From an uncultured Spongiibacteraceae bacterium (GTDB lineage: Bacteria > Pseudomonadota > Gammaproteobacteria > Pseudomonadales > Dasaniaceae), in the NCBI GenBank assembly GCA_937969395.1, contig CALBVI010000417.1:1-12242 (forward strand): a DNA stretch of 12,242 nucleotides, read 5' to 3'. Made by a program: the position numbers and the translations under genes. Each line of letters begins with the position of its first letter. Within the stretch, counting starts at the first letter, position 1. This document shows, piece after piece, positions 1 through 8,500 of this stretch. The notes beneath the pieces are model-generated. The model saw only the letters and a program-made list of their open reading frames with translations. It ran no database searches and was not told the origin of the DNA.

Positions 1-1849
1 CTTCAAAGAACTTGAAAGTATCAGAATTATAGCTAACACCTACTTCTACAGTATCGGGAGTTGCTGGATCGTCATCCCAATCACCAAGAACACCATTGTC
101 TAACGCGTTAATAGTGTCTGGGTTAAAAAAGCCAACATTAACTCCAGCGGGGTTATTACCTTTTGCAATTTGACCGTAAAACGAGCTGTTATCATCAATA
201 GCATAATTAAATGACAAACGTGGTAAAAATGCTTTAGTTTTGGCGCCGTCCGATTCACCTGAAACTGTATCGGTACCACCCACATCATCTTCCTGATAAC
301 GACCTTCAGCGGTTACTGTTAATTTCTCAGTTAAATCGTAAGTCGCGTTAAAGAATGCGCCAATATTAGTAGCTGTTTCTTGGAATACCTGTGTAGGAAC
401 AGAAACATCAACACCGGTTAAGTCTAAATATCTTTGAACTGCTTCGTCGCCCTGTAATATGGCGCCATAGCCACCAAAATACAGCTCAGTAGTAAATGAA
501 TAATCATAGTATGATCCACCAACAACCCAACGCAGACGATTTTCAGCAGGTGAAACCCAGCGAGCTTCCAGATAAGTTTCCTCAATTTCAGACGGGTCAG
601 ACATAATAGTTCCTATATCTGAGGCTGCCATGCCGCCTGTAGTCACACCCCATAAACCGCTCATAGCATTAATTTCAACTTGAAGCGTGTCCCGTGATGG
701 GTCACCATTATAACCACTGTTATCATCTCCATCATTACCACGAACATAATTCTCTTCGCCATAAAATGTTGATACCTGAATCAAGCTGCCATTATCTAAG
801 CTGTAATCAAGCTGTAATGAAAGGCGATCTTTTTCATCAAAAGCACCTACGTCACCGAATGGTAAAGATTGTGACTCGGCAATAAACATTGCGTCTTCAA
901 GGTCCTGTCCAGTATAGCCATTCGGATTATTAGCAGCGAGAACAGCTGCGCGGTCGTTTTGAGATTGAATCGGAGCGCCTTGACTCCAATCGCAATTGAT
1001 AGTCCCTGTTTGCCACAAACCATCCCCCATGTTGACATTAACAGTACCGTCAAAACAGGCATCACGCGCTTCTTGTGAAATAAAGTATCCTACTGATGGC
1101 GTATCGTCACTTTCAGTATGTGTAAAAGATAATTCGATTTCTAGTGCGTCAGTCGGTGCGAACACCAACTTCCCACTGAAAGACTCGGAAGTACGTTCAC
1201 CGTACTGAATGCCTTCATTTGACATAAACTCATTTGGAGCATCACTGTCTTCAACATTTGCACTAACTAAAAATCCTAGCGAGTCTGTAATAGGACCGCC
1301 ATAAGAAAGACCTATGATCCGTTTGCCGTAATCATCCACATCAACGTTAGCCTTACCTTCTAACTCCTGACCAGGATCTTTAGTTGTATAGTTGATGGCC
1401 CCACCAAATGTTGAGCGACCAAATGCAGCACTTTGAGGACCACGATATACCTCAACCTGTGCTACATCATTAAAATTAAAGTTACCTTGCGAACCCAATA
1501 CTGGCATACCGTCAATAAATGCCGATACTTTGGTACGGTTAGTAGCAATTTCATTAGACTGAACACCACGAACACTAGGAAGCGCCGAGTTACGGTCAAT
1601 CGCTTCGTCATAGTGAATACCCGGTGTTAAATCAAACAAATCTTGCTGAGTCAAAATACCAGCATCTTTAATTAGGGATTCACCTAATACGGAAATGGAG
1701 ACCGGAATCTCAGTTAATGATTCTTCACGTTTACGGGCTGTAACGGTTATCTCTTCTAATACAAAGCCTTCGTCTTGCGAATATACCGGCGCCGAGCAGA
1801 ATAGACTTAATGCCACCCCACCCATCAGCAGCTTATGATTATTTTTCAT
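1..1849 (-). CDS. TonB-dependent receptor, first of a tandem pair (3' end outside window)
   Basis: This is an outer-membrane, TonB-dependent active-transport receptor for an unidentified ligand. The frame is open without a stop from the ATG at 1849 to the window edge, giving 616 codons; about 245 more are expected by comparison with the 863-aa neighbour. A signal peptide spans residues 1-24, ending SAPVYS before QDEGF. A TonB-box-like LEEITVTARK follows, then the plug domain (about residues 45-158) with the motifs LPSVRGVQ and VEVYRGPQSAAFGRSTFGG. The rest is beta-barrel sequence rich in aromatic and Asp/Asn residues. By eye roughly three quarters of positions match the receptor at 2593-5184, with the plug almost identical. 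An acidic segment at residues 589-599 (GDWDDDPATPD) has no counterpart there. The start is supported by AAGAGG eight bases upstream. The gene is separated from the other receptor by a terminator and a 743-bp gap, so it is probably transcribed on its own. The ligand is unknown. Confidence 0.95.
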   Translation of the reverse strand, partial: MKNNHKLLMGGVALSLFCSAPVYSQDEGFVLEEITVTARKREESLTEIPVSISVLGESLIKDAGILTQQDLFDLTPGIHYDEAIDRNSALPSVRGVQSNEIATNRTKVSAFIDGMPVLGSQGNFNFNDVAQVEVYRGPQSAAFGRSTFGGAINYTTKDPGQELEGKANVDVDDYGKRIIGLSYGGPITDSLGFLVSANVEDSDAPNEFMSNEGIQYGERTSESFSGKLVFAPTDALEIELSFTHTESDDTPSVGYFISQEARDACFDGTVNVNMGDGLWQTGTINCDWSQGAPIQSQNDRAAVLAANNPNGYTGQDLEDAMFIAESQSLPFGDVGAFDEKDRLSLQLDYSLDNGSLIQVSTFYGEENYVRGNDGDDNSGYNGDPSRDTLQVEINAMSGLWGVTTGGMAASDIGTIMSDPSEIEETYLEARWVSPAENRLRWVVGGSYYDYSFTTELYFGGYGAILQGDEAVQRYLDLTGVDVSVPTQVFQETATNIGAFFNATYDLTEKLTVTAEGRYQEDDVGGTDTVSGESDGAKTKAFLPRLSFNYAIDDNSSFYGQIAKGNNPAGVNVGFFNPDTINALDNGVLGDWDDDPATPDTVEVGVSYNSDTFKFFE

Positions 1850-1884
1850 TTTTATGACCTCTTAAAATTATTTTTGTCTGTATT

Positions 1885-1908
1885 AGCAAACTAATACATT
1901 AGTTTGCT
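1885..1908. promoter_or_regulatory. Perfect palindrome in the leader of the first receptor gene
   Basis: AGCAAACTAAT and ATTAGTTTGCT form perfect 11-bp arms separated by two bases. The centre lies about 48 bp upstream of the receptor start at 1849. No T-run follows on the minus strand, so it is not a typical terminator. A 22-24-bp dyad of this kind fits the operator of a dimeric repressor such as the TetR or GntR families; a hairpin in the mRNA leader is the alternative. Which protein would bind is unknown, and no regulator gene is in the window. No equivalent is present before the second receptor. Confidence 0.6.
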
Positions 1909-1913
1909 GTAGA

Positions 1914-1933
1914 CGGTCCGGTCCGCTCGGTCC
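1914..1933. repeat. Three copies of CGGTCC in 20 bp
   Basis: CGGTCC occurs at 1914-1919, 1919-1924 and 1928-1933, the first two copies sharing one base. This is a GC-rich patch inside an otherwise AT-rich intergenic stretch, just upstream of the 1885-1908 palindrome with respect to the receptor gene. It may be a protein-binding cluster or part of a leader structure. Nothing similar lies upstream of the second receptor. The copies are directly visible; any function is inference. Confidence 0.5.
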
Positions 1934-1936
1934 CCC

Positions 1937-1967
1937 AAGGTTTAAGTATTTTTGTACTAAAAACCTT
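1937..1967. repeat. Interrupted AT-rich inverted repeat
   Basis: Outer arms AAGGTTT (1937-1943) and AAACCTT (1961-1967) and inner arms AGTA and TACT enclose the loop TTTTTG, with an unpaired A on the left and two on the right. The hairpin lies 88-118 bp upstream of the first receptor start. No T-run follows it on either strand, so it is not a convincing terminator. It may be part of the control region or leader of that gene. Confidence 0.4.
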
Positions 1968-1994
1968 AAAAATATCAATAATCTAATAAAGTTT

Positions 1995-2009
1995 ATGAAA
2001 TTATCGATA
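1995..2009. promoter_or_regulatory. 15-base element shared with the second receptor's upstream region
   Basis: ATGAAATTATCGATA at this position is identical to 5310-5324. It lies about 146 bp upstream of the first receptor start, and its partner lies about 126 bp upstream of the second. A TATGAT hexamer on the minus strand (plus 2013-2018), next to the element, resembles a -10 box, but no good -35 box was found. The shared element is either a conserved operator or a remnant of the duplication that made the pair. The core TATCGATA also occurs inside coding sequence at 5905-5912, so only the longer match is informative. Confidence 0.45.
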
Positions 2010-2099
2010 CAGATCATAGTAAACACAAGAAATACACATTTCAATATAAAACCCGTATTTATACATTTTTGTATATATTCGCTACCTGTATTAAGAAAT

Positions 2100-2534
2100 T
2101 CAAAAAAACGTAACCAGCTAGGCAAGTTCTAGCTCGCTATTACCTGCTTCATGTTCCTGCTTAATTATTGCGCGCAGAAGGGAAAGAGTGATTAAAAATG
2201 CAGACGATGAAGCCTTTTATAAAGTGAAGTTAGAGTTAATCTACAGGATTCATCACCCTAATTAAGCCGCTCATCAAGAAAAATAATGGGGGCTCCTAGC
2301 AATTGCGGCTTGTAGTCAGCAACGAGACGGATTTTCGCAACACGTTCAACTACTAGCACAAACCGCTCAGTATGCGGCCGACCAACGGGTGTTTAGTCTG
2401 CGACCCATAACTAATAAAAGATTCAGTGTACAAGGCCACGTAATAGGACGTTATTACTATCGTGGAAACCTACTTCGCTAAATATTGCAACTTTGATTCA
2501 TAAACATAGCTATAAACAACAATGACACACAGAT
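2100..2534. other. Intergenic stretch without a convincing gene; possible decayed sequence
   Basis: No frame here has an ATG-started ORF with a ribosome site. Two plus-strand open stretches are worth recording. From 2122 to 2265 there is a 47-codon frame containing NADDEAFYKVKLELIYR, which faintly resembles the region around the catalytic Glu of IS3-type transposases. From 2287 to 2481 there is a 64-codon frame beginning WGLLAIAACSQQ and ending RYYYRGNLLR then stop. It directly follows a stop codon and has no ATG of its own; removing one G from the G-run at 2288-2292 would join it to the ATG at 2286-2288. A small dyad, AGCTAG with CTAGCT, lies at 2116-2134. These could be gene relics or chance. 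Confidence 0.35.
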
Positions 2535-2536
2535 AT

Positions 2537-2570
2537 AAAAAAAGCCCCCTTGATTTCCCAAGGAGGCTTT
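2537..2570 (-). terminator. Rho-independent terminator of the second receptor gene
   Basis: On the minus strand a 12-bp stem with one mismatch (arms at 2559-2570 and 2541-2552, loop of six) is followed by seven T residues (plus-strand A-run 2537-2543). It begins 22 bp after the receptor stop codon at 2593. It should insulate the first receptor gene from transcription of the second. Confidence 0.85.
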
Positions 2571-2592
2571 TGAATAAGGCTATCTCTACAGC

Positions 2593-5184
2593 TTAGAAAC
2601 GATAAGCGGCACGTAAACCTATTGTACGCTCTTGACGAGGTGTGATTGAGTAGTTCAAGTTAGCAGCTTCATTACCAGTTCCTAAGAATCCAGTAGTATC
2701 GACTGTTTCATCAATTGTGTAATCAGTGCCTGTGCCGTAACGAACAGGTGTGTCATCATCTGTTAAGTTATTAATATACAGTGTTACATCCCAACTCTCA
2801 GCTGAGATACCAGCTGAAAGATTCATTGTGGTGTAACCCGTAGTTTCCGCAACATTAGCCTGATCTAAATATTGCGAAGTTTGGAAGCGAATATCAGCAC
2901 GAGCATTCCAACGTAGGCCACTATCACCTAGGTCTGCGTTATAGCTCGGGCTTATAGAGCCACTCCAATTTGGTTGTTCAGCAACATCTAAACCGGATAC
3001 ATCGTGACAGTTATATGCACCAGTGCTGCTTAGCACTTCTTCGCTTGCATCAACCAAACCAACACCCACTAATGTAATACTACAATAGTCCGCGTACTCA
3101 GCTTGTAAATAGCTTAACGTTCCACGTACATTGAAGTTTTGAGTAAATTTATAAGTACCCTCAAACTCAATGCCGCTCATTTCAAGATCACCTTCGTTAA
3201 TGAACGTACGGTTAGATGTTCCCGCTTCTGGTGGCCCTACAACTGTTGGATCAGCCCAATTTAAGTTAACTGATTGAACCTGATCTTTCCAATCCATATA
3301 AAAGATAGCTGTTGCGTAAGTTAACTTATCATCAAACGCGACACCCTTGAAACCCAACTCATAGTTAAGAAGAGTCTCTTCTTCAAACTCTACGAAAGTC
3401 GTAGAATCATAATCTACGAAAGCTTGACCAGGACCATCTAGGTTCGCGATAGAATCTGGATTAAAGAAACCAACATTGACGCCACCAGGATTATTACCTT
3501 TAGAAATTTGACCATAGAATGAATTATTATCGTCTAGAGCATAATTAAAAGATAAACGAGGTAGGAATGCCTTTGTTTCAACGGAACCTGATTCACCAGA
3601 AGCAGTATCAGTACCGCCAGCATCATCAGATTGATAACGACCTTCTAAGGTCACAGTCAACTTTTCAGTAACGTCATATGTAGAGTTAAAGAATACACCC
3701 CAGTTAGTCGCTGTCTCAGAAAAAACTTGCGTAGGCTCAGACACATCAACGCCAGTCAAATTAAGGTATCTGGCAACTGCATCATCACCTTGAAGAATCG
3801 CGCCGTATCCACCAAAGTACAAGTTCGTTACGAAAGAGTAGTCATAGTAAGAACCACCCACAACCCAACGCAAACGATCCTCACCGGGAGATACCCAGCG
3901 AACCTCTAAGTAGGTTTCTTCAATATCAGTCGGATCTGACATGATCGTACCGACATCAGAATTCGCAGCCATACCACCGGTAGTAACAGCAAAAGCTCCA
4001 CTGCCACCAGTGATCTGTATAGTGTCCCTTATAGCATCTCCATTAGATCCGCTATTATCTGAACCGTCATTTCCACGAATATAAGTCTCTTCACCATAAA
4101 AGGCAGACACCTGCACTAGACTGCCATCGTCTAGGCTATAATCCATCTGAAATTGTAAACGATCTTTTTCATCAAACGATCCAACTTGATCGGTAGGCAA
4201 TGATTGAGCTGATGCAATAAAAAGTGCATCTTCTAAATCCTGGCCAGTTAAGCCATAAGGGTTGTTCGCCTCATAAACAGCTGCGCGATCATTTTGAGCC
4301 TGTATAGACGCACCTTGAGACCAATCGCAATCTAACTCACCAGTAGCCCATAGCTGAGTACCCATGTCTACTTGAGTAGTACCATCAAAACATGCATCAC
4401 GAGCATCTTGAGAAATAAAGTAGCTTACAGAAGGAGCGTCATCACTTTCTATATGCGTGAAACTTAGTTCCATTTCTAATGCATCATTAGGAGCAAATAC
4501 TAACTTACCACCAAATGAATCTGAGCTACGCTCACCATAATGCGTGCCATCTGAAGCAATAAATTCATCAGGCGAACTGCTATCTTCAACATTAAAGTCT
4601 ACTAGGAAACCTAATGTATCAGTAATTGGACCGCCATATGAACCGCCAATAATACGTTTACCGTAGTCATCAACATCAATATTGACAGAGCCTTCTAATT
4701 CTTCGCCTGGGTCTTTAGTGACATAGTTAATTGCGCCACCGAAAGTAGAACGACCAAAGGCCGCACTCTGAGGACCACGATATACTTCAACCTGAGCAAC
4801 ACTGCCAAATTGAACATTACCCTGCGAACCTAATACCGGCATACCATCAATAAACGATGTTACTTTGGTACGGTTTGTAGCAACCTCATTAGATTGGACA
4901 CCACGAACACTGGGTAACGCAGAGTTTCTATCAAATGCTTCGTCGTAGTGAATACCTGGTGTTAGATCAAATAAATCCTGCTGAGTTAAGATACCTGCAT
5001 CTTTAATTAGTGACTCACCTAATACGGAGATAGATACTGGAACCTCGGTTAATGACTCTTCACGCTTACGAGCCGTAACCGTAATTTCTTCTAACGCAAA
5101 GCCTTCATCTTGAGAATATGCTGGTGCTGCACAGAGTAAGCTTATCGCCACTCCGCCCATCAGCAACTTATGTTTGTTTTTCAT
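2593..5184 (-). CDS. TonB-dependent receptor, second of a tandem pair (complete)
   Basis: This is a complete 863-aa outer-membrane receptor expected to move a ligand into the periplasm using TonB-ExbB-ExbD energy. A signal peptide spans residues 1-24 (ending PAYS before QDEGF). LEEITVTARK at 31-40 could be the TonB-contact region, and the plug (about 45-158) contains LPSVRGVQSNE and QVEVYRGPQSAAFGRSTFGG. A beta-barrel of roughly 22 strands should follow, ending GLRAAYRF with the terminal Phe typical of outer-membrane barrels. The start is supported by GTGAGG seven bases upstream of the ATG. Two Cys pairs in the barrel (DACFDG with DCDWS, and DYCS with YNCHD) may form loop disulfides. The length is typical for large receptors. 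No SusD-like partner is visible, and nothing points specifically to siderophore, vitamin B12 or sugar. The gene has its own terminator and a complex upstream region, so it is probably monocistronic. Confidence 0.97.
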   Translation of the reverse strand: MKNKHKLLMGGVAISLLCAAPAYSQDEGFALEEITVTARKREESLTEVPVSISVLGESLIKDAGILTQQDLFDLTPGIHYDEAFDRNSALPSVRGVQSNEVATNRTKVTSFIDGMPVLGSQGNVQFGSVAQVEVYRGPQSAAFGRSTFGGAINYVTKDPGEELEGSVNIDVDDYGKRIIGGSYGGPITDTLGFLVDFNVEDSSSPDEFIASDGTHYGERSSDSFGGKLVFAPNDALEMELSFTHIESDDAPSVSYFISQDARDACFDGTTQVDMGTQLWATGELDCDWSQGASIQAQNDRAAVYEANNPYGLTGQDLEDALFIASAQSLPTDQVGSFDEKDRLQFQMDYSLDDGSLVQVSAFYGEETYIRGNDGSDNSGSNGDAIRDTIQITGGSGAFAVTTGGMAANSDVGTIMSDPTDIEETYLEVRWVSPGEDRLRWVVGGSYYDYSFVTNLYFGGYGAILQGDDAVARYLNLTGVDVSEPTQVFSETATNWGVFFNSTYDVTEKLTVTLEGRYQSDDAGGTDTASGESGSVETKAFLPRLSFNYALDDNNSFYGQISKGNNPGGVNVGFFNPDSIANLDGPGQAFVDYDSTTFVEFEEETLLNYELGFKGVAFDDKLTYATAIFYMDWKDQVQSVNLNWADPTVVGPPEAGTSNRTFINEGDLEMSGIEFEGTYKFTQNFNVRGTLSYLQAEYADYCSITLVGVGLVDASEEVLSSTGAYNCHDVSGLDVAEQPNWSGSISPSYNADLGDSGLRWNARADIRFQTSQYLDQANVAETTGYTTMNLSAGISAESWDVTLYINNLTDDDTPVRYGTGTDYTIDETVDTTGFLGTGNEAANLNYSITPRQERTIGLRAAYRF

Positions 5185-5312
5185 TTTATGCCCTCACTGA
5201 TTATTATTTGCCCAACAAAAAACCGTACAACGATCTCTTATTAGACATGCCCCGAAGATTTTGTTATTTCATTGTGAAACTTCAGATATCGATACCCCTA
5301 ATTAAAATAATG

Positions 5313-5328
5313 AAATTATCGATAATTT
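5313..5328. promoter_or_regulatory. Perfect 16-bp palindrome near the predicted start of transcription
   Basis: AAATTATC followed by GATAATTT is a perfect 16-bp palindrome. It overlaps the 15-base element shared with the first receptor's upstream region. It lies immediately downstream of the proposed -10 hexamer at 5331-5336 (minus strand), roughly where transcription would begin. A repressor bound here would block initiation. The first receptor's copy keeps only the left part of the symmetry (ATTATCGATAC), so full dyad symmetry is specific to this gene. Confidence 0.45.
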
Positions 5329-5330
5329 TG

Positions 5331-5359
5331 ATGATATACACAACAAACACTCAATACAA
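5331..5359 (-). promoter_or_regulatory. Putative sigma70-type promoter of the second receptor
   Basis: On the minus strand TTGTAT (plus 5354-5359) is 17 bp from TATCAT (plus 5331-5336). The -10 matches consensus at five of six bases and the -35 at only three of six, which fits a promoter that depends on an activator. The -35 hexamer overlaps the end of the repeat unit at 5357-5372. The predicted leader is about 140 nt. This was found by eye only. Confidence 0.4.
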
Positions 5360-5403
5360 CACAAAAACTGCATATAGCCATCCAACTCAACACAAGAACT
5401 GCA
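5357..5403. repeat. Pair of 16-bp direct repeats spaced 31 bp
   Basis: CAACACAAAAACTGCA at 5357-5372 and CAACACAAGAACTGCA at 5388-5403 differ at one base. They are 31 bp apart start to start, close to three helical turns, so both would face the same side of the DNA. The copy nearer the gene overlaps the proposed -35 box. Directly repeated sites touching a weak -35 are typical of AraC-type or response-regulator activators. The repeat is seen directly; the activator is inference. Confidence 0.6.
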
Positions 5404-5426
5404 ATAATCGACAAAATAAGTATTTA

Positions 5427-5456
5427 ATGTGAAGAGCAAGTAGACTATGTGAAGAG
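5427..5456. repeat. Pair of 10-bp direct repeats spaced 20 bp
   Basis: ATGTGAAGAG occurs identically at 5427-5436 and 5447-5456, with a 20-bp period or about two helical turns. It lies just upstream of the 31-bp-period repeats relative to the second receptor gene. It may be a second binding-site pair for an activator. No similar pair was noticed before the first receptor. Confidence 0.5.
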
Positions 5457-5523
5457 ACGGGCAATAAATGTCTGTTTTTATCGTTATTTGGGTATAACAA
5501 TTTACAAAGTCGGCAATAACCAA

Positions 5524-5555
5524 AAGATAATAAGTAGCTAACTATTTATTATCTT
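5524..5555 (-). terminator. AT-rich hairpin, probable terminator of the synthase-like gene
   Basis: AAGATAATAA (5524-5533) and TTATTATCTT (5546-5555) are perfect 10-bp arms; inside them TAG pairs with CTA after one mismatch. On the minus strand the stem runs into TTTT then GGTTATT. It begins 24 bp after the stop codon of the gene at 5579-8794. The stem is low in GC and the T-run is short, so termination may be partial. Confidence 0.5.
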
Positions 5556-5578
5556 CATTTCTAGGCTTACATGAGGAT

Positions 5579-8500
5579 TTACTGCATAGTATCCATAAGT
5601 GACTTTAGGCGCTGATTTAAAAGCTTAACTGAATCTTTTAATAGCGCTAACTTATACTCGGGCAACTGAGAATCACCTTCAATATTTTGCAGTAACTGAG
5701 CAATTTTCGCAGATTGTTTCATCATGCCACTTACTGCGATTGGGGTCGGAGAATAAGTTCCATCCTCATAATTCACCATGGTATTACCAATAATTGACAC
5801 TAGCCTTCTGGCAGTTTCAACACTTGCCAATAAATCACCTGCCGAATATGTTGACTCCATTCGCATTAATAACAGCTCAGCATTAGGATAAAAAGCGATC
5901 GCACTATCGATAAGTTTTGTCGCTTCATTATACATACGCGGCTGTAGCTCTGGCGTGGTAAGTTTAATTCGCCAGTCCGCTCTTAATTTCACACTGGTTT
6001 CATACCATAAATCAGATGGTAAAACGCTTGCTAAAATGGCGTCTAACTTCACTAATTCTTTTAATTGACCTTTGCTTACCGCAGTCCATCCTCTAAAAGT
6101 AGCAGCACCCGTCCCCGTAAAATTAGTAAGCTCTTCACTAACATAACTCGGTACAGCGCGATCATTTAATACATGTTCAAACCAAGGCTGTAACAACGCA
6201 TACCTAGCCTGCTGATTATTAGGCTCAGCTTGCAATGCTAGCAATAAATTCTTTTGTGATTCATCTGACTCTCCCTGCGATTTTTGACCCAGTGCAATCA
6301 TAATAAGTGAGCTAGGATCAGCCACCTCAACTAACGAATCAGCTAAGTCGATGGCTCGGCGCCTCATTTTCATAAGTTCTAAACGCCTTGCAACATAGGG
6401 ATAGTTTATTACACTCGAAAGAGAGGACCTCACTACGCTATCTGCCTGCAGAATAGGGTCATAGGGCTTAAGAAGTTTATCTATCCTGGAACCTCTTAGC
6501 GCATTCTCCGTATTCATAACTTGAGCTGACATCGTCGCCATATAATTATTATCATCGGTGATGATATCGCCACCAATGGCAAAGGCCTCTATGTTTTGCT
6601 GATCCAGAGCTAAGGCCGCTAAAACGTCCTCAACCGAACCGACACCCCGTTCAAGATAACCTAAGGGGTCATCAGACATTGGCCGACCGGTTTGTACAAT
6701 ATCAGTCTCAACGTTTAGCGGTTTATCAGAACCTAAAAAAAACAAGACCTCACTATTCCATTGATAAACACGAACATAGGGAAAAACATCCAGCACTGTT
6801 GCACAAAGACTTCTTAATAAAAATTCATCTAAAAACTGCGTATTCATCCACTGGAGATACACGCCATCTTCCGTTAAATGCTCCTTGGCTAAGGCCATAA
6901 ATTCACGGGTATATAAATGCGAAGCACCCGCCGTCCAAGGGTGCGAAGGCTGCGAGACAATCGCATCGAATTTTTTGGAGGTGAGTGTTAAGGCACTGCG
7001 GGCATCATTAATCGTTACCTTCACCCGCGCTTGTTTAAGCGGATCAATAGCCCGCTCGTCACCTATCGATTGATTAGCCCTAACGACTTCCGGTTCAAGC
7101 TCAATCACATCAACCGACTTTACGGACTTCGGTACACCTTCAAGTGCTACACCAGCGCCTAAACCCACAATTAACATGGACTCAGTATCAGGCCGCGCTA
7201 ACACCGGTACCATCGATAACATTCTTTGATTATGCAAATCGGGCGGAGCACCCACTAAATTGGTCGAAGCTTCTGGCAGACCATTGGTGCGTAAATTTAA
7301 AAACCCATCCTTCTCAATCATTAGCACCGTCGCGGAACGACCGACTTCATAGTAACGAATCTCGCCCGTTGGCGATGCAAAAACCGGCGACGATCTCAAT
7401 ACGGCCTCAGGCATACTAGGGCGATAAAAAAGCGTAATACCTAAAACAAAAAACGCTACGGCAGCCACTAACGCTTTTGGTTGTTTATTGATTAATACCG
7501 TAGCGCCCAAGGCCAACAAGGCATTCACAACGACAGCAAACTTAATAGCGCCTTCATACTTTAAAGCCGGAATTAAAAAGAAAGCAGCCGCCGTCGCACC
7601 AACAATCGCACCCACTGTATTCCATGAATAAACCCGTGCCGACGATGATGCCGCATCGTGTTTTTCAGTGGCAAGAATACGCACCGCTAAGGGAAAGGTT
7701 GCGCCAATAAAAATAGCTGCGGGTAACAAAACAGTAAATGCTAATAACACATTACCCTTAAGCCCAAAGGATTCTGGAACCAAAAAAGGTAATGATTGAT
7801 AAATAAATAATGACATTAACGCAATGCCACATTGCACACCAATAAACCACTGTGTTGCCTGAATACGACTATTGGCAAAACGTGAAGCGATTGCACTACC
7901 AATAGCAATACCACCCAAAAAACCCGCTAACATGGTCGAAAATGCGGTAATACTGCCACCTAAAATATGACCCAATAAGCGGGTCCATAACACTTCATAA
8001 ATAAACGAGTTCGCACCAGACAACAGCATTAAGGGCAAGATCCAATAGCGTTTCTTTAAAGAGGCGCCTAAAGGTTCTGCACGATCAGTCGCTGCGGTTT
8101 CTTCAACCTCAGGTTCTTGCGCTGCTTCTTTGTTATCGTGCGTGCCAATATAGTTGGCAATTAATGCTGCCAAAATAAAGACTAAACCATTAACACCAAC
8201 ACCTACCAATACCGTGCCATTAAGTCCTAGGGCAGGTAATAATAAAAAGCCTGCAACCACAGTGCCAGCAATAGCGCCTGCAGTATTAGTTGCATATAAC
8301 AAACCCACGCGGCTGCCTATTTGCTCTTTCGATTGCACAACATACTGCGTTAATAGGGGCAGCGTGGCGCCCATAAAAGCCGTTGGAATAGCCAATACAA
8401 CAAAAGCAATAATGAGATAAAAAAACGACTGGCCAAGGCCACTAGCATCAACCGGTTCAGGCTGACCGCCCAGTAATAAACCGTATAGCATGCTGGCAAG

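Noticed and set aside
1883..2125. 80-codon frame on the minus strand upstream of the first receptor
   Set aside because: It would start at TTG with no ribosome site, is composed of low-complexity AT-rich codons and runs across the dyads of the control region.
2116..2134. AGCTAG/CTAGCT inverted repeat as a terminator
   Set aside because: The arms are only 6 bp and the minus-strand T-run begins several bases after the stem, so it is too weak to call.
5118..5432. 104-codon plus-strand frame across the start of the second receptor
   Set aside because: It is antisense to a well-supported signal peptide and continues into non-coding AT-rich sequence with no recognisable features.
5302..5523. Cys-rich 73-codon frame on the minus strand in the control region of the second receptor
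   Set aside because: It would start at TTG without a ribosome site, overlaps the direct repeats and promoter, and shows no domain or signal-peptide logic.
5905..5912. TATCGATA as a window-wide regulatory motif
   Set aside because: The octamer also occurs here inside coding sequence, and ATCGAT recurs in the same gene (about 7061 and 7211), so the short core is not specific to upstream regions.
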